Part shown: piece after piece, positions 52,501-59,795 of the stretch
How positions within the stretch are numbered: position 1 is the first letter of the stretch
Layout of the letters: every line of letters starts with the position of its first letter
Source of the DNA: Myxococcales bacterium
GTDB lineage: Bacteria; Myxococcota_A; Polyangia; Haliangiales; Haliangiaceae
Assembly: GCA_016706545.1 (NCBI GenBank)
Contig: JADJJK010000004.1
Span: 165,751-229,750 of the forward strand
Reading direction: 5' to 3'
DNA length: 64,000 nucleotides
Made by a program: the position numbers and the translations under genes
The notes under the pieces: generated by a model
Told to the model about the DNA's origin: nothing
Seen by the model: only the letters and a program-made list of their open reading frames with translations
Database searches by the model: none

Positions 52501-55500
52501 CTGCTGGCCAAGCTGGCCCACGCGCGGCGCCGCCCGGAGCTGCTGGCGGAGGCGCACGAGGCGCTGGTCATCGCTCACGCGCTGGCCCATGAGGTGGCCG
52601 GTGAGACAGCACTGCTGGCCGCGCTGGCGGAGGCGGAGCAGGAGACCGTGACCGACCCGCAGCACGTGCGGCTGCATCTGGTGCTGCGCGCGCTGGCCTA
52701 TGGGGGCGAGGGCGCGCGCCTGCTGGTGAGCCGGCACGGCGCGCGCGTGACGGCCGCGTTGGCAGCGGTGTTTCAGCTCGCCAGCGCGCGTTTTGGCGAG
52801 GCCGAGCAGCGCATCGGCGCCGCGGCCGAGCGGGCGATCCGCGGCTCGCAGCGCTGGTGGCCGGCCGAGTCGTGGCGCGCGCTGGCCACATGGCAGGGCT
52901 GCGTGGGCGCCCTGGGCGTGGAGGCCCACGTGCTGGCCTGGTGGCTCGGCGCGCGGTGGCCGCTGCCAGTGGGCCTGGCGAGCGACGAAGACGCCGCGGC
53001 ACGGCTGTGGGCCGCGCTGGGGCAGCGAGATGCGGCGCTGCCTGTGATGCAACGGCTGGAGTTGCTGCGCGGCACCGGAGACCCGTACAGCGTCCGCGCC
53101 GCCGCCGCCCGCGCCTCGCCAACCGCCCGGACGCCGCTCCCTCCTCATCCCGCTCCTCCAAGACCCGCAATGGAACGTCCGCGCCGCCGCCGCCAGCGCC
53201 CTCGCCAACCACACGGACGCCGCGCCCTCCTCATCTCGCTCCTCCAAGACCCGGACAACGACGTCCGCGCCGCCGCCGCCCGCGCCCTCGCCAACCACCC
53301 GGACGCCGCTCCCCTCCTCATCCCCCTCCTCCAAGCCCCGGAAGCATACGTCCGCGCCGCCGCCGCCAGCGCCCTCGCCAACCACCCGGACGCCGCGCCC
53401 TCCTCATCCCGCTCCTCCAGGACCCGGACGCATTCGTCCGCGCCGCCGCCGCCAGCGCCCTCGCCAACCACCCGCACCGCGCTCCCCACCTCCGCCCGCT
53501 CCTCCAAGACCCGGACAACGACGTCCGCGCCGCCGCCGCCAGCGCCCTCACCAACCACCCGGACGCCGCTCCCCTCCTCATCCCGCTCTTCCAAGCCCCG
53601 CAATGGAACGTCCGCGCCGCCGCCGCCAGCGCCCTCGCCAACCACCCGGACGCCGCTCCCCTCCTCATCCCCCTCCTCCAAGACCCGGACAACGACGTCC
53701 GCGCCGCCGCCGCCAGCGCCCTCGCCAACCACCCGGACGCCGCTCCCCTCCTCATCCCGCTCCTCCAAGACCCGGAAGCATACGTCCGCGCCGCCGCCGC
53801 CAGCGCCCTCGCCAACCACCCGGACGCCGCTCCCCTCCTCATCCCCCTCCTCCAGGACCCGAACGCATTCGTCCGCGCCGCCGCCGCCAGCGCCCTCGCC
53901 AACCACCCGGACGCCGCTCCCCTCCCCATCCCCCGCCCCCAAGACCCGCAAGGGAACGTCCGCGCCGCCGCCGCCCGCGCCCTCGCCAACCACCCGGACG
54001 CCGCTCCCTCCTCATCCTCCTCCAGGACCCCAACGCATTCGTCCGCGCCCCCGCCGCCAGCCACCTCGCCAACCACCCGGACGCCGCTCCCCTCCTCATC
54101 CCCCCCCTCCAGGACCCGAACGCATTCGTCCGCGCCGCCGCCGCCAGCGCCCTCGCCAACCACCCGGACGCCGCTCCCCTCCTCATCCCCCTCCTCCAAG
54201 ACCCGCAATGGAACGTCCGCGCCGCCGCCGCCAGCGCCCTCGCCAACCACCCGGACGCCGCTCCTCCTCATCCCCCTCCTCCAAGACCGGGACAACGACG
54301 TCCGCGCCGCCGCCGCCAGCGCCCTCGCCAACCACCCGGACGCCGCTCCTCCTCATCCCCCTCCTCCAAGACCCGGACAACGACGTCCGCGCCGCCGCCG
54401 CCAGCGCCCTCGCCAACCACCCGGACGCCGCTCCCCTCCTCATCCCGCTCCTCCAAGACCGGGACAACGACGTCCGCGCCGCCGCCGCCAGCGCCCTCGC
54501 CAACCACCCGGACGCCGCTCCCCTCCTCATCCCCCTCCTCCAAGACCCGGAAGCATACGTCCGCGCCGCCGCCGCCAGCGCCCTCGCCAACCACCCGGAC
54601 GCCGCTCCCCTCCTCCAAGACCGGGACAACGACGTCCGCGCCGCCGCCGCCAGCGCCCTCGCCAACCACCCGGACGCCGCTCCCCTCCTCATCCCCTCCT
54701 CCAAGACCCGAGCATTCGTCCGCGCCGCCGCCGCCAGCGCCCTCGCCAACCACCCGGACGCTGTTCCCCTCCTCATCCCACTCCTCCAAGACCCGGAAGC
54801 ATACGTCCGCGCCGCCGCCGCCAGCGCCCTCACCAACCACCCGGACGCCGCTCCCCTCCTCATCCCCCTCCTCCAGGACCCGAGCGCAGTCGTCCGCGCC
54901 GCCGCCGCCAGCGCCCTCGCCAACCACCCGGACGCTCCCCTCCTCATCCCCCTCCTCCAAGACCCGGAAGCATACGTCCGCGCCGCCGCCGCCAGCGCCC
55001 TCGCCAACCACCCGCCTGCTGCATCCCAGGCCCCTGCACTCCAGGACTCCACCCTGACCGCCACCCTGGGTGAAGCCTCCGCCTGGGAGTACACCCTGGC
55101 CAGCGAGGCGCTGCCGTCCTTCGTGCGCGCGCCGCGTGCGATCCACGCCGACGACGACCGGGCGCTGGCCCAGCAAGTGCTGCGCTGGGCGCTGCTGCGC
55201 CTGACCGCCCCTGAGCAGCCCGCAGCCCCAGGCGAGCGAAGGCTAAGCTTTGGCCACCTGTATCAGGTTGACCTGGGCGACCGCGGCCGCGTGCTGTGGG
55301 TCCACGTGCAGATGCCCCCCTTCGAGCTGGCCCGCCAGCGCGACGTGCGCGTGGCCGCCAACGTATTGCGCGCGTACCACGTGGCGCGCTTTGTCACCGT
55401 CAACCGACCCACGTACGTGCTGCTGTCCTGCGTGGACGTGGACGCCCAGGACGTGAAGACGCTCCTCCCTGTGCTGATGGAAGAGCTGGATTCGCCGGCG

Positions 55501-56235
55501 GCGCGGCTGTACCAGCCTCCGATCTTCCTCGGCAATTACTTCTACGGTTTTGCGCTGGCGCATGGCAAGGCGCCGCCGGAGCCGCCCGCGCCTGCGGCCC
55601 TGTTCGCTGCGGACCTGCGCCGGCGCTGGCAGGATCTGGCCGAGGCCGAGCGCGACGAGGTGATCGCGTTCCTGTCTCGGATGGCTCGCTCCGCCGCGGT
55701 GGAGCCGTGGATGCTGGTGCCCCCGGTGGCGGCGCTGTCCGAGCACTTGCCACCCGCGCTCGCGCAGGCGCTGCGCGCGCGCTTGCCAGCCGGATCGAGC
55801 CGCGCCGCCGCGCTGCTGGAGGCCGCCCGCAGTGGAATGGACCCCGATGCGCTGGCGCTGCCGCCTGAGCTGGCCGCGCCGCCTTCGACGCCGGATCCTG
55901 CGCAGGCCCACAAGCCCGAGGTGCGGCTGCGCGTCTTCATCGAAACGCTGCGAGAGCGCACACCCGGCGCCGTTGACGCCACCTCCCCAGACGAGGTGGG
56001 GTCTCAGCTCGACGCGCTGGCCCCCCACCTGCCGGCGATGGATGCCGGGGACCTGCTGCAGCTCCTGGCCGCGCTGGATGCTTGCTGGTTCAGCGCGCGC
56101 GGCGCGGTGCGGGTGCTTCTGGCGCAGCGCGTGCTGGCCGCGCTTGATCCCCTGCCGTTCACGGATCCGTCGGTGCTGCGGCGGCGCAGCGAGCTGCTCT
56201 CTTCCCTGCGAAGGTACCTTCACAATCAAGGATGA
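49579..56235 (+). CDS. SIR2-NACHT-HEAT STAND protein, candidate defense effector
   Basis: This 2218-residue protein starts at ATG 49579 (TTG 49576 is an alternative). An SIR2-like domain, about 22-285, has GSGLS (31-35), TTNYD (127-131), LHGD (171-174) and GHSLSDPD (214-221), the layout of NADase-type SIR2 domains in immune proteins. A Ser/Ala linker and an unassigned region follow (about 300-660). NACHT domain: Walker A GLAGTGKST (679-687), Walker B LLLLDGLDE (to 764), ILLSSRP. A HEAT array (about 1172-1813) is tandem at DNA level. The C-terminal 400 residues are unassigned. Non-triplet indels place about ten HEAT units in another frame, but no stop appears and the frame is restored before the end. 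It is likely a sensor-effector that depletes NAD when activated. Co-directional with ParA-like and HD genes. Confidence 0.88.
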   Translation: MVELPDELVRRLTPLRDLIHRARSTVFPVVGSGLSLGPPGQREKGLIGWSGLLKRLIEEARAEDREELLELLNQRRYLEVASLLEYDIKVGQGGLAQHIQREFQRPRKAAPEVYRLVAELPTDHFATTNYDPWLKNAVATPERGTPRVYIPGDRGAFADIAPGSPPLVLMLHGDADRPETCVLSQRAYRQTQYLPAFRRGMEALAAQRTFLFVGHSLSDPDLLAVLEEWAEIFSAGAIGAPRHVLLGAGFDRATTLRLRELAVEPIEYGKGSDHSALPAVLQFLATAPGKPSGSGAPSGPSAEPSSSSSPASSGSSPTTAGDSSGAAARSSTTSAAGAGVDANATLSGPQARPLRPRVLLAGPWFGVRKELRKELVALAARKPEALLEAIRGKLDSDDAFGRAQVAAIVRHDVIVDLSPWRAFERWASVGFRDAEQALAPGFAATAPDTLAVFGFAAEGLPAEVSTLLSTATVPAAASAALAAATAAQLQALQAALPALGERLLKAAGDGITLAGFAEDHVALARPWLERLASGAPGVLSSVTPPRWLGGLGLRFQPATAPFEDALTDATVADYLRALRVVAGQVRLLGELRYRPLEDVFVELELQRDPAAEALARREAKSANDAEGQPGATTVELEAERAAQDARLREHEERGHRVAPERKLTAASLLTVAPRLYLEGLAGTGKSTLLRWQAVLASRNVGSGGPVPLWVELATLQDSSASLPEALVARALQTARFPIPCPAKEELTARLRQGEAVLLLDGLDEASSIIHNALATRMGELTPGCRILLSSRPLVERRSHLIQLPRVTLHGLVPGGTRRFLSEYFGAPPWQGKLLESLGALPRGELWQRTPVLLALAATHLAAGRELPEHTLELYEQSITRLLALAAPRVGVRGDEMVLAARRCLQHAARQALLPDAGEPRRELARSALGAPPARDVAVQSGVFTGGELLRFSHLTLGEYLAAKELMREAPSAEALLAKLAHARRRPELLAEAHEALVIAHALAHEVAGETALLAALAEAEQETVTDPQHVRLHLVLRALAYGGEGARLLVSRHGARVTAALAAVFQLASARFGEAEQRIGAAAERAIRGSQRWWPAESWRALATWQGCVGALGVEAHVLAWWLGARWPLPVGLASDEDAAARLWAALGQRDAALPVMQRLELLRGTGDPYSVRAAAARASPTARTPLPPHPAPPRPAMERPRRRRQRPRQPHGRRALLISLLQDPDNDVRAAAARALANHPDAAPLLIPLLQAPEAYVRAAAASALANHPDAAPSSSRSSRTRTHSSAPPPPAPSPTTRTALPTSARSSKTRTTTSAPPPPAPSPTTRTPLPSSSRSSKPRNGTSAPPPPAPSPTTRTPLPSSSPSSKTRTTTSAPPPPAPSPTTRTPLPSSSRSSKTRKHTSAPPPPAPSPTTRTPLPSSSPSSRTRTHSSAPPPPAPSPTTRTPLPSPSPAPKTRKGTSAPPPPAPSPTTRTPLPPHPPPGPQRIRPRPRRQPPRQPPGRRSPPHPPPPGPERIRPRRRRQRPRQPPGRRSPPHPPPPRPAMERPRRRRQRPRQPPGRRSSSSPSSKTGTTTSAPPPPAPSPTTRTPLLLIPLLQDPDNDVRAAAASALANHPDAAPLLIPLLQDRDNDVRAAAASALANHPDAAPLLIPLLQDPEAYVRAAAASALANHPDAAPLLQDRDNDVRAAAASALANHPDAAPLLIPSSKTRAFVRAAAASALANHPDAVPLLIPLLQDPEAYVRAAAASALTNHPDAAPLLIPLLQDPSAVVRAAAASALANHPDAPLLIPLLQDPEAYVRAAAASALANHPPAASQAPALQDSTLTATLGEASAWEYTLASEALPSFVRAPRAIHADDDRALAQQVLRWALLRLTAPEQPAAPGERRLSFGHLYQVDLGDRGRVLWVHVQMPPFELARQRDVRVAANVLRAYHVARFVTVNRPTYVLLSCVDVDAQDVKTLLPVLMEELDSPAARLYQPPIFLGNYFYGFALAHGKAPPEPPAPAALFAADLRRRWQDLAEAERDEVIAFLSRMARSAAVEPWMLVPPVAALSEHLPPALAQALRARLPAGSSRAAALLEAARSGMDPDALALPPELAAPPSTPDPAQAHKPEVRLRVFIETLRERTPGAVDATSPDEVGSQLDALAPHLPAMDAGDLLQLLAALDACWFSARGAVRVLLAQRVLAALDPLPFTDPSVLRRRSELLSSLRRYLHNQG
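53092..55017 (+). repeat. Tandem 87-bp HEAT-repeat array, 22 units plus a partial
   Basis: Units begin gtccgcgcc at 53092, 53177, 53263, 53350, 53436, 53523, 53610, 53697, 53784, 53871, 53958, 54041, 54128, 54215, 54300, 54385, 54472, 54559, 54634, 54718, 54805, 54892 and 54976 (partial). Lengths are 87 except units 1 (85), 2 (86), 4 (86), 11 (83), 14 and 15 (85 each), 18 (75), 19 (84) and 22 (84). Total length from first to last start is 1884, a multiple of three. In the HEAT frame each unit reads VRAAAASALANHPDAAPLL then IPLLQDPDND. Non-triplet units shift the frame from unit 4 to unit 15, where the HEAT frame returns. The three forward frames have no stop through the array. Confidence 0.92.
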
Positions 56236-56241
56236 TGAACC

Positions 56242-57135
56242 ATGACTACTCTGGGTGGCGTAGCGCGGGTAGATGTCTTCAGCGTGAAGGGCGGCGTGGG
56301 CAAGACCACCGTCAGCGTTGCCCTGGCGCACGCCCAGGCCGCGCACAGCAAGAAGCCGGTGCTGCTGGTTGACGCCGACCTCACCGGCACCTGTCTGGGG
56401 CACCTGCTGGCGCCCGCCATCAACGGCGATTGGAACCAGGTACACAACCTGGCCCACCTGATCTGCGACCCGCCGGAGACGCTGGACGACGCGCTGGTTA
56501 GAGACAGGATCCCGGTGTACCGGCTGCCGAGCCAGCACAACGCGGATCCGAAGCACCACCACGTGTCCAGAGTGGAGAACTTCGCCGGCCAGGTGCTGTA
56601 CTGCCCGAGCCACGGCAACAGCACCGCACCCAACTTTGTAGATCCCAGAGTGCTGCAAGCGCTGGTCGGCCATGAGACCGCCGGAGGCTGGGTCCGCCTG
56701 GTGATCAAGAAGATCATAAAGGCCACAGCCGACGTGGCGGGTGAGCTGGGCGGGGTCATCGTGGATCACTCCCCCGGCATGGCGGCGCTGCAGACGGCCA
56801 CGCTGGAGGACATCGGCGAGGCGCCGGGCGTGCGACGCGCGCTGTTCGTGACCACCAGCGATCGCGTGGACCTCAAGATGACCAGCGCGACCGTGGGGCA
56901 CCTGAAAGAGGAGCTCCGTGGCCCCTCGTTGTTCCTGGTCAACCGGGCGCGCAGCCAGTGGCGCGAGCTGCCTCACACGTGCAAAAAGAGCGAGTTCGAC
57001 ACGCCCTGGGTGAACGGCGCCCACGAGCTGGAGTACAGCGAGGCGCTGCGCAAGGCGTACGAGAAGAGCGACGCCTTGCCGCTGGCGGAGCTGCGCCAGC
57101 TCAGCGCGCTGCGCACGGCGGTGTTCGGTGACTAG
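56242..57135 (+). CDS. ParA/MinD-like P-loop ATPase in the SIR2-NACHT operon
   Basis: This 297-residue protein starts at ATG 56242, 6 bases after the previous stop, with aaggatgatg upstream. A deviant Walker A (VKGGVGKTT, Lys at both ends, about 15-23), a switch-like segment LLVDADLTGT and a Walker B-like VIVDHSPGM define the ParA/MinD class. Such ATPases dimerise and act as switches on DNA or membranes. The N-terminus (VDVFSVKGGVGKTTVSVALAHAQ) is standard. The C-terminus is Lys/Glu-rich without a membrane helix. No ParB partner or centromere is present, so partition is unlikely. A regulatory or scaffold role in the defense operon is more plausible. Confidence 0.88.
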   Translation: MTTLGGVARVDVFSVKGGVGKTTVSVALAHAQAAHSKKPVLLVDADLTGTCLGHLLAPAINGDWNQVHNLAHLICDPPETLDDALVRDRIPVYRLPSQHNADPKHHHVSRVENFAGQVLYCPSHGNSTAPNFVDPRVLQALVGHETAGGWVRLVIKKIIKATADVAGELGGVIVDHSPGMAALQTATLEDIGEAPGVRRALFVTTSDRVDLKMTSATVGHLKEELRGPSLFLVNRARSQWRELPHTCKKSEFDTPWVNGAHELEYSEALRKAYEKSDALPLAELRQLSALRTAVFGD

Positions 57136-58594
57136 CCTCCGGATGGACAACGCCTGGTTTCACCGGCAGCGTCACCTGCTGTTTGCGCCGTGGGCGAAGT
57201 GGGACACGCCAGGAGCGCGCCCGCCCTGGGCGGAGAGCTCCGCGCGCGACGTGCGCACCGTGCGGGCCACCCAGCAGGGTTGCGCCGCCGGCAGCCCGGC
57301 CGAGGCAACAAAGCGGATGCTCAAGCGCTTGCCGCTGCGGCACGAGCTGGCCACCCGCGCGCACATGCAGCTCTTTCGCGCTTGCCTGGAGGCGACCTCG
57401 CTGGTGCCGTCTGACCAGCTCATGCACTCCGCGGTGCAGCTCGAGTGGCTCTGGTACACCACCCCGTTCAAGGGCTTCTATCGCGACCACCTGGCCCACG
57501 TGATGAAGGTGGCCACCATCGCGCTGACGCTGTGGCGAGAGCAAGGCCTCCTTTGTGATGGCCGGCTCATCGACGCCATCGCGGGACGCCTGGCGTCGCG
57601 GCAGGCTGGCAGCAACGCGCTGCGACGCGCGGCGCGGCGGCTGGGCAACGACGAGCAGGCGCTGCGCGAGCCGGCGTTCTGGCGGCAGGCCGTGCTGGAG
57701 GCCACTCGCCTGGCCTGCCTGCTCCACGACCTGGCGTACCCCTCGATCATGGCGGGCACGTACGTGACCCCGGCGGCGGCGATCACCGACCCCATTGGAC
57801 CGCCCGGCGACGAGCGCGCGCACCTGGCGCAGCGCGCGCTTGGCCTGGCCGAGGATCACCTGCTGATGGCGCCGTTCTTGGACAGCGATGCGGATCAGCC
57901 CGCGAAGCACAGCCAGCGAGGCGATGCCGCCTTCGTGAAGATGGTGCTCACCAGCCACTCGCTGCAGGCAGGCCTGCGCATCTTGCAGTTCGGCGCCGAG
58001 GCAGACCGGGTGTGGCGGCTCACCCCGCTGGAGGCCTTCGTCATCGAGTGGGCGGCGGCGGCGGCGGCCTTGCATGACTACGACAAGGCGTTCGAGCTTC
58101 ACCTGCAGGCGCCCCCGCACGCTGGTGCCCAGGCGCAACCCCCGCACAACGAGCGTGCGGATCCGCTGGCGCGCTGGTTCGATGCCAGCCCAGACGGCGA
58201 GCGCCACACCATGCGCATTCGCCCTTCGCTGGATCGGGACCCGGTGAGCTACATGGTGGCGCTGGCTGATCAGCTCCAGGACTTTGGCCGCCTGAACCTG
58301 GAGGCAGAGCAAGCGTCGATGCACACGAGCCTGCGGCTCTCGGTGCCGGTGCAAGAGGTCTCGCTGACCCGCCAGGGAAAGACGCTGCAGCTCACCTGGA
58401 CCCTCGCGGCGGGCGCGCCCGCGGACGCCGCGAACAAGGTGCGGACCGGCAAGCTGGGCACTGCAACGAGCGACGTGATCAAGCGGCGCGGCGCGCGCGG
58501 GGTGGTGTTCTGGCCGCCGGATGGAGAAGCGTCATGCTGGCTCGATCACGGAGGCTGGTTTGACGGCATCTCACTCGACGTCCGAGATCCGTGA
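57128..58594 (+). CDS. HD-domain protein, third gene of the SIR2-NACHT operon
   Basis: GTG 57128 overlaps the end of the ParA-like gene by eight bases; ATG 57143 is an alternative. The 488-residue protein has HD-superfamily metal sites: FYRDHLAHVMKVA with His (about 121 and 124), ACLLHDLAYP with the His-Asp pair (about 200-201), AAALHDYDKAF and DPVSYMVALADQLQD. HD enzymes hydrolyse phosphoesters of nucleotides. The C-terminal 100 residues carry beta-like segments with no clear family. Within a putative immune operon it might produce or remove a nucleotide signal, or act as a phosphohydrolase effector. It ends 115 bases before the right direct repeat. Confidence 0.8.
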   Translation: MTSLRMDNAWFHRQRHLLFAPWAKWDTPGARPPWAESSARDVRTVRATQQGCAAGSPAEATKRMLKRLPLRHELATRAHMQLFRACLEATSLVPSDQLMHSAVQLEWLWYTTPFKGFYRDHLAHVMKVATIALTLWREQGLLCDGRLIDAIAGRLASRQAGSNALRRAARRLGNDEQALREPAFWRQAVLEATRLACLLHDLAYPSIMAGTYVTPAAAITDPIGPPGDERAHLAQRALGLAEDHLLMAPFLDSDADQPAKHSQRGDAAFVKMVLTSHSLQAGLRILQFGAEADRVWRLTPLEAFVIEWAAAAAALHDYDKAFELHLQAPPHAGAQAQPPHNERADPLARWFDASPDGERHTMRIRPSLDRDPVSYMVALADQLQDFGRLNLEAEQASMHTSLRLSVPVQEVSLTRQGKTLQLTWTLAAGAPADAANKVRTGKLGTATSDVIKRRGARGVVFWPPDGEASCWLDHGGWFDGISLDVRDP

Positions 58595-58661
58595 GCCCTG
58601 CTCGCGTGCGTGCTAGCTGCCAAGGCACGGGCGGAAGTGCGGGTGTCCGTGAGCGCGGGGT

Positions 58662-59426
58662 TCAACCCCGTCCGCGTCGTCGTGGACTGCCAGGGACCTC
58701 GGTGGGCACGAGCAGGCCGTGGCGGCGCCAGCCGGTGGCCAAGAGCCAGGTGCGCGGGGCGGCGGTGGGGCGCGGCTGACGCTGCAGGTAGGTGAGCCAG
58801 TCGGGCCCGCACATCTGCCCGCGCGTGCGCGGGCAGATGCGAAAGCCCTCGAACCAGGGCGCGCTGGAGTACGGATCGATCCAGTCGCGGGCGAGCTGGC
58901 GGCCGTGCTCGGCGGCGTGGTGGCGGGCGTTGAGCAAGACGTAGCGGAGGGCGTTGCGCGCCTCGCGCGGTGTACGCAATGCGCGGGCGTGATAGCGAGC
59001 GGCAAACAGCGAGCCGGTGCGGCCAAGGAGGCGGTTCGTCCGACGCGCGAGCCGGACGGCGAGGCCCTGCATGCCGCGAGCGAGGGCAGCGGGCCCCTCC
59101 GCCTCGACGAGGAGGTGCAGGTGATTGCGCAGCACGTTGAACTCGACGACGCGGAACGTGGCCTTGTGCCCGCCCGCGGTGAGCGCGGCGCGGACGGTGG
59201 CGCACACCTTGCCGCGGCGCAGGCTCTGCACGCCGGGACGGATACGTAGCGTGATGTGCAGCGGGTGGCGCGCGGCGAAGGGCTCGCGGGCGTCATGGCT
59301 CACCGTCTTGCGACCGCGCGGCCGGCCAGCCCCGGGGCGCCAGCCGCCGCGGCCGGAGGGCGCTCGCGCGTCGTCGAGCGTGAGCTGCCGCGATGCGTGG
59401 CGAAGCTGGTGTCGCGAAGGGGCCAT
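58662..59426 (-). CDS. REP-associated tyrosine transposase (Y1/RAYT), copy 2
   Basis: This 254-residue copy starts at ATG 59426 and is almost identical to copy 1 (about 90% over the shared part). It shares RGGWRPGAGRPRGRKTVSH, NHLHLLVEA and the Tyr segments. It lacks the ~32-residue insertion of copy 1 and has a slightly different C-terminal tail (EVPGSPRRRGRG). Its promoter (TTGTCA-17-TAATCT) is intact at 59440-59468. Both copies face the same way, so recombination between them could delete or amplify the island. Confidence 0.9.
   Translation of the reverse strand: MAPSRHQLRHASRQLTLDDARAPSGRGGWRPGAGRPRGRKTVSHDAREPFAARHPLHITLRIRPGVQSLRRGKVCATVRAALTAGGHKATFRVVEFNVLRNHLHLLVEAEGPAALARGMQGLAVRLARRTNRLLGRTGSLFAARYHARALRTPREARNALRYVLLNARHHAAEHGRQLARDWIDPYSSAPWFEGFRICPRTRGQMCGPDWLTYLQRQPRPTAAPRTWLLATGWRRHGLLVPTEVPGSPRRRGRG
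58812..58839. repeat. Perfect 13-2-13 REP-like palindrome in RAYT copy 2
   Basis: CATCTGCCCGCGC, GT, GCGCGGGCAGATG. The core equals that of copy 1, while the outer arms differ in a paired way (CACCAG/CTGGTG versus CATCTG/CAGATG). Compensatory change supports a selected stem. Confidence 0.85.
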
Positions 59427-59439
59427 TGATTGTCGGCAT

Positions 59440-59468
59440 AGATTAGCAATCATGCAGTGCGGTGACAA
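59440..59468 (-). promoter_or_regulatory. Promoter of RAYT copy 2
   Basis: TTGTCA (59468-59463) and TAATCT (59445-59440), 17 bases apart, match copy 1 exactly. The palindrome at 59483-59495 lies upstream. Confidence 0.6.
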
Positions 59469-59553
59469 GATCAGATACGATATGAATGTCATTCACATAT
59501 GCATTCATGGCGACGGGGTGGGAGTGAAAGAGTGTGTATGTGAGCGCGTGGGC

Positions 59554-59726
59554 GGAGCTGTGGACGGTGACGGGCTATGGACAACCGCGCCCGTCGAGCG
59601 AGGGCAGCCGCGATGCGCGCCAGCGGCGCGCTTGACCACAGCCCTTGGCAAGGCGCAGGACGACCAGAGCGAGACAGGCATACCGGGTGTATTCGGCGCG
59701 CCTTACCACACCGCCGCACAGCCCCT
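59554..59726. mobile_element. 172-bp element, copy R3
   Basis: Same ends as R1 (start agctgtggacggtg, end cacagcccct), with one mismatch in the left terminus (gagctgtgg). No gene inside. Confidence 0.65.
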
Positions 59727-59795
59727 ACGACTGACCAAGAGACCCAGAACCCAGAGACCCTGATCCTTTTTTTTGGTACCAGAACAGAGAGAGAG

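Noticed and set aside
53092..55017. Possible CRISPR array
   Set aside because: The 87-bp period encodes protein, has no unique spacers and no cas genes.
53145..55176. Long minus-strand open frames over the HEAT array
   Set aside because: They arise because the repeat unit lacks stops in reverse as well; sequence is low-complexity Gly/Ala/Arg with no start signal. They are kept only as part of the array finding.
56242..57135. Plasmid partition ATPase
   Set aside because: No ParB gene or centromere repeats nearby, and the gene is in an operon with SIR2-NACHT and HD genes.
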